From assembly GCA_036378175.1 (NCBI GenBank), contig DASUWY010000011.1, forward strand, positions 1-39,416: a stretch of DNA of 39,416 nt. The letters run 5' to 3'. A program made the position numbers and the translations under genes. How positions within the stretch are numbered: position 1 is the first letter of the stretch; the number at the start of each line of letters is the position of its first letter. The notes under the pieces are model-generated. The model was not told the DNA's origin, searched no databases, and was given only the letters and a program-made list of their open reading frames with translations. Origin of the DNA: Thermoleophilaceae bacterium. Lineage in GTDB: Bacteria; Actinomycetota; Thermoleophilia; Solirubrobacterales; Thermoleophilaceae. Of this stretch, positions 37,287-39,416 are shown piece after piece.

Positions 37287-37907
37287 CTGCTCGCGGAGGT
37301 CGGCGAGCTCTCTTCGTAGCTCTGCCACTTCGCGCTCCAGTCGCTCCAGCCGATCATCGAACTCGGTGACTGGTGACTGGTGACTGGTGGCTGGCACCGC
37401 AGGTTCGGGCGCTGTCTCAGTGTCGTCGTCGAGCTTCAGCCTGTAGCGCTGCTCCTTCTGTCCGGGACGTCGCTCCAGGCGCTCGATGAAGTCGCGCTCC
37501 GCGAGGCGTGTGAGCACGGCGTCCAGTGCCTCGTGGCCGGAGAACCGCTGAAGGCGTTCCGTGCGCTGGCGCAGCTCGCCCGGCGTCTGGGGGCCGCGCA
37601 GCATCAGCACGGCGAGCACGGCGAGCTCCTCGCGGTCGAGCTGGAGCGTGTCGTCGAGCAGGTGGCGGTATTTGGTGGCGCGCGTGGTGTGGCCGCTCGC
37701 GAGGCGCACGTAGCGGCGCCGCGCGAGCCGCTCGAGCGCTCCCCGGATGGTGTGCTCGTCGTACTCCACGACGGGATCGCGATTGGTGGACTGGTTGCAC
37801 GCGAGCCGCAGCGAGTTCAGCGTCAGCGGGTAGGCGTCCGGCGTGGTGCGCTGCTTCTCGATGAGGCAGCCGAGCACGCGGATCTCCACGGGGTTCAGGT
37901 CGAGCAC
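37275..37907 (-). CDS. YceH/DUF480-family protein
   Basis: 210 aa. The family signature is intact at the N-terminus: LNPVEIRVLGCLIEKQRTTPDAYPLTLNSLRLACNQSTNRDPVV, two winged-helix domains follow (about 1-80 and 90-160), and a final coiled coil (EFDDRLERLEREVAELRRELADLREQL). Between them is a linker (PAVPATSHQSPVT) that is encoded by a 30-base heptamer repeat. GTG 37907 (or 37910) is preferred to the longer frame: TACGCT lies seven bases upstream and the family starts here. A regulatory or nucleic-acid role is likely from the winged helices. Confidence 0.88.
   Translation of the reverse strand: MLDLNPVEIRVLGCLIEKQRTTPDAYPLTLNSLRLACNQSTNRDPVVEYDEHTIRGALERLARRRYVRLASGHTTRATKYRHLLDDTLQLDREELAVLAVLMLRGPQTPGELRQRTERLQRFSGHEALDAVLTRLAERDFIERLERRPGQKEQRYRLKLDDDTETAPEPAVPATSHQSPVTEFDDRLERLEREVAELRRELADLREQLGA
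37365..37394 (-). repeat. Heptamer tandem repeat GGTGACT inside the YceH-type gene
   Basis: On the + strand GGTGACT (37365-37371, 37372-37378, 37379-37385), GGTGGCT (37386-37392), GG. Thirty bases in total keep the gene's frame and encode PATSHQSPVT in the linker. The ending GGTGGCTGG parallels the GGTGGCAGG end of the array at 29538. Confidence 0.8.
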
Positions 37908-37980
37908 CACCGGAAGCGTACGAAGTAGAGCCTGACGCTGACGAGGGAAGCGACGCACCGCGTCGAATGGCCCCGGTGGC

Positions 37981-38496
37981 GTGCCGGGGTCCATTCGCAC
38001 CGACACCTACAGGGATCTGAAGGGACGCGCGAGCCACCCGTGGCACAGGCGTGCCCTGCTCGTGCTGATCCTGGTGATCCCGATCCTCGCGCTCCTCGGC
38101 GTGTTCGGGCAGGGCACTGACAGGACCGAGGCGAACGCGCCCGGGGCGAGCCTCACCATGTCCGGCCCCTCGCGGCTGCGTGGTGGATTGCTCTTCCAGT
38201 GGAAGCTGCAGGTGCTGGCCCACCAGGACCTGGCGAAGCCGAAGCTCACGCTCGACGAGGGCTTCCTCAACGGGCTCACGGTGAACACGATCGAGCCGCA
38301 GGCGGCGCAGGAGCTGAACCGGAACGGGCGCTTGGTCCTCGAGTACGACACCCTGAACGCGGGCCAGCTGCTCACGGTCTGGATCCAGTACCAGGTGAAC
38401 CCGACGACCGTGGGCAGCCGGACGGTGCGCCTGGAGCTCGATGACGGCGACACGCCGGTCACATCCCTCACGAGACACGTGACGGTGTTCCCCTGA
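37981..38496 (+). CDS. Membrane-anchored extracytoplasmic protein
   Basis: 171 aa, not recognised. A short basic N-terminus (SIRTDTYRDLKGRASHPWHRR), one membrane segment (ALLVLILVIPILALLGVFG), then an outside domain of beta-strand character (ASLTMSGPSRLRGGLLFQWKLQVLAHQD ... GRLVLEYDTLNAGQLLTVWIQYQVNPTTVGSRTVRLELDDGDT). Such Ig-like beta domains are often structural or part of membrane assemblies. GTG 37981 is the frame start; no good ribosome-binding site. It overlaps the DUF421 gene as TGATG. Confidence 0.75.
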   Translation: MPGSIRTDTYRDLKGRASHPWHRRALLVLILVIPILALLGVFGQGTDRTEANAPGASLTMSGPSRLRGGLLFQWKLQVLAHQDLAKPKLTLDEGFLNGLTVNTIEPQAAQELNRNGRLVLEYDTLNAGQLLTVWIQYQVNPTTVGSRTVRLELDDGDTPVTSLTRHVTVFP

Positions 38497-38939
38497 TGGA
38501 CCTCGTAATCCGCGCGACCGTCGTCTTCTTCTTCATCTACCTCGTCACGCGCGTGGTCGGCAAACGCGAGCTGTCCACGATGGAGCCGTTCGACCTGATC
38601 CTGCTCGTGGTGACTGGCGATCTCGTGCAGCAGGCGATCACCCAGAGCGACTACTCGGTCACCGGCGCATTCATCGTGATCTCCACGATTGCTCTGCTGA
38701 CGGTGTTCGTGTCGTGGGTGAACTGGCGCTTCCGGCAGATGCGCAGCGTGCTCGAGGGGCAGCCGGTGGTGCTCGTGGAGAACGGCAAGATGATCGACCG
38801 CAACATGAAGCGCGAACGGATAACCGTGGAGGACATCGAGTCCGAGGGGCGCCTGCAGCAGGTCACCGACATCGCCGACATCCGCTGGGCCGTGCTCGAG
38901 ACGAACGGCCGCATCGCGATCATCCCGGCGTCCAAGTAG
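38496..38939 (+). CDS. DUF421 (YetF/YcaP-like) membrane protein
   Basis: 147 aa. Three N-terminal membrane segments, with the family motif VVGKRELSTMEPFDLILLVVTGDLVQQAI in the first two; then a small cytoplasmic alpha/beta domain (VLEGQPVVLVENGKMIDRNMKRERITVEDIESEGR ... GRIAIIPASK). DUF421 proteins are shorter and longer across Gram-positives and some are linked to spore or envelope functions; no molecular activity is known for this one. Coupled by TGATG to the membrane-anchored protein upstream, so the two likely act together. Confidence 0.87.
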   Translation: MDLVIRATVVFFFIYLVTRVVGKRELSTMEPFDLILLVVTGDLVQQAITQSDYSVTGAFIVISTIALLTVFVSWVNWRFRQMRSVLEGQPVVLVENGKMIDRNMKRERITVEDIESEGRLQQVTDIADIRWAVLETNGRIAIIPASK

Positions 38940-38993
38940 GCGTCAGGTCATTAGGATCGGCGCCCCCTTGCGCGTCGATCGAGAGGAGAGCCT

Positions 38994-39416
38994 TTGACCA
39001 GCGTGCGCGAAGCCGCGTTCGAGCTGTTCCGAAAGCACGGGATGACCACGATCTTCGGCAACCCGGGTTCCACCGAGCTGCCGATGCTCGCGGACTTCCC
39101 GGCCGACTTCCGCTACGTGCTGGGCCTGCAGGAGGCGGTGGCGGTGGGGATGGCGGACGGGTTCGCGCAGGCGTCCGGACGCGTGACGCACGTGAACCTG
39201 CACACGGCTCCCGGCCTGGGCAACGCGATGGGCGCGATCTTCAACGCGCAGGCGAACAAGTCGCCGCTGCTCGTGACGGCGGGCCAGCAGGTGCGCGCGC
39301 AGGTCACGCTCCAGGCGAACCTCACGAACAAGGACGCCACCCGCGTGCCGCACCCGTACGTGAAGTGGAGCCACGAGCCGCTGCGCGCGCAGGACGTGGT
39401 GCCGGCGCTCGCCCGC
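38994..39416 (+). CDS. Benzoylformate decarboxylase-like ThDP enzyme (partial)
   Basis: First 141 codons; runs off the right edge. N-terminal ThDP pyrimidine domain with the BFD-type signature IFGNPGSTELPML (Ser at the substrate site), the cofactor-activating Glu in GLQEAVAVGMADGFAQASG, and VNLHTAPGLGNAMGAIFNA, where His corresponds to the BFD catalytic His70. TTG 38994 is the start, with AGGAGAG just upstream. It decarboxylates benzoylformate or a related 2-oxo acid. The ThDP-binding C-terminal third lies outside the window, so function is inferred from the first domain only. Confidence 0.88.
   Translation, partial: MTSVREAAFELFRKHGMTTIFGNPGSTELPMLADFPADFRYVLGLQEAVAVGMADGFAQASGRVTHVNLHTAPGLGNAMGAIFNAQANKSPLLVTAGQQVRAQVTLQANLTNKDATRVPHPYVKWSHEPLRAQDVVPALAR

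Overview
The window is GC-rich bacterial chromosome with tightly packed genes on both strands. The gene set is actinobacterial: MurT/GatD isoglutaminyl lipid II synthase, a cell-wall hydrolase behind a cyclic-di-AMP riboswitch, NarL-type two-component genes, DrrA-like ABC exporter genes, many GTG/TTG starts and many apparently leaderless mRNAs. Small secreted families and the overall style suggest the class Thermoleophilia (Solirubrobacterales-like); that placement is inference. No rRNA, tRNA, CRISPR array, insertion sequence or phage gene was seen.

0-7 kb: dUTPase, a Pro/Glu-repeat membrane protein, a GST-fold protein, then a translationally coupled leftward operon: class II glutamine amidotransferase - diacylglycerol-kinase-like lipid kinase - MurT - SAM methyltransferase - GatD. 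A phosphatase-like protein without its catalytic Cys follows. 7-12.7 kb: a composite heptad/inverted-repeat element between a DUF2103-like gene and a NagD-type HAD phosphatase; cyclophilin lipoprotein and CnoX/YbbN thioredoxin; two small repeat/membrane proteins; a 300-bp gene-free region with a strong orphan terminator; a DMT transporter; a Gly-rich surface protein; an alkyltransferase-like DNA-repair protein.

12.7-19 kb: metallo-beta-lactamase-fold protein diverging from a transglycosylase/M15-like fusion, an SRPBCC protein with an ECF sigma factor, a four-TM/carboxymuconolactone-decarboxylase fusion, and a secreted TAP-like alpha/beta hydrolase. 19-27 kb, mainly leftward: stand-alone AsnC-type RAM domain, pdxH, GMC oxidoreductase, FlK-like thioesterase (rightward), ABC-2 permease and ATPase, 14-TM MFS exporter behind a palindromic operator, tandem-VOC ring-cleavage dioxygenase, and a PAP2 phosphatase.

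27-39.4 kb: FAD-linked oxidase with a textbook terminator, a secreted two-repeat Cys-pair protein, a GlxA/DJ-1 pair, a zinc-ribbon protein, the riboswitch-controlled NlpC/P60 hydrolase, a TMEM175-type channel, a nitronate monooxygenase, a NarL-type sensor kinase/response regulator pair, a YceH (DUF480) protein, a membrane-anchored protein with a DUF421 protein, and the start of a benzoylformate decarboxylase-like ThDP enzyme.

Three patterns cut across the genes. A TANNNT hexamer sits 6-9 bases before many start codons that lack a Shine-Dalgarno sequence (leaderless transcripts). Four convergent gene pairs share one palindromic CTAG as stop codon on both strands. Short heptamer tandem repeats (GGAGTAN, GGTCGCA, GGTGACT) occur at three separate places.
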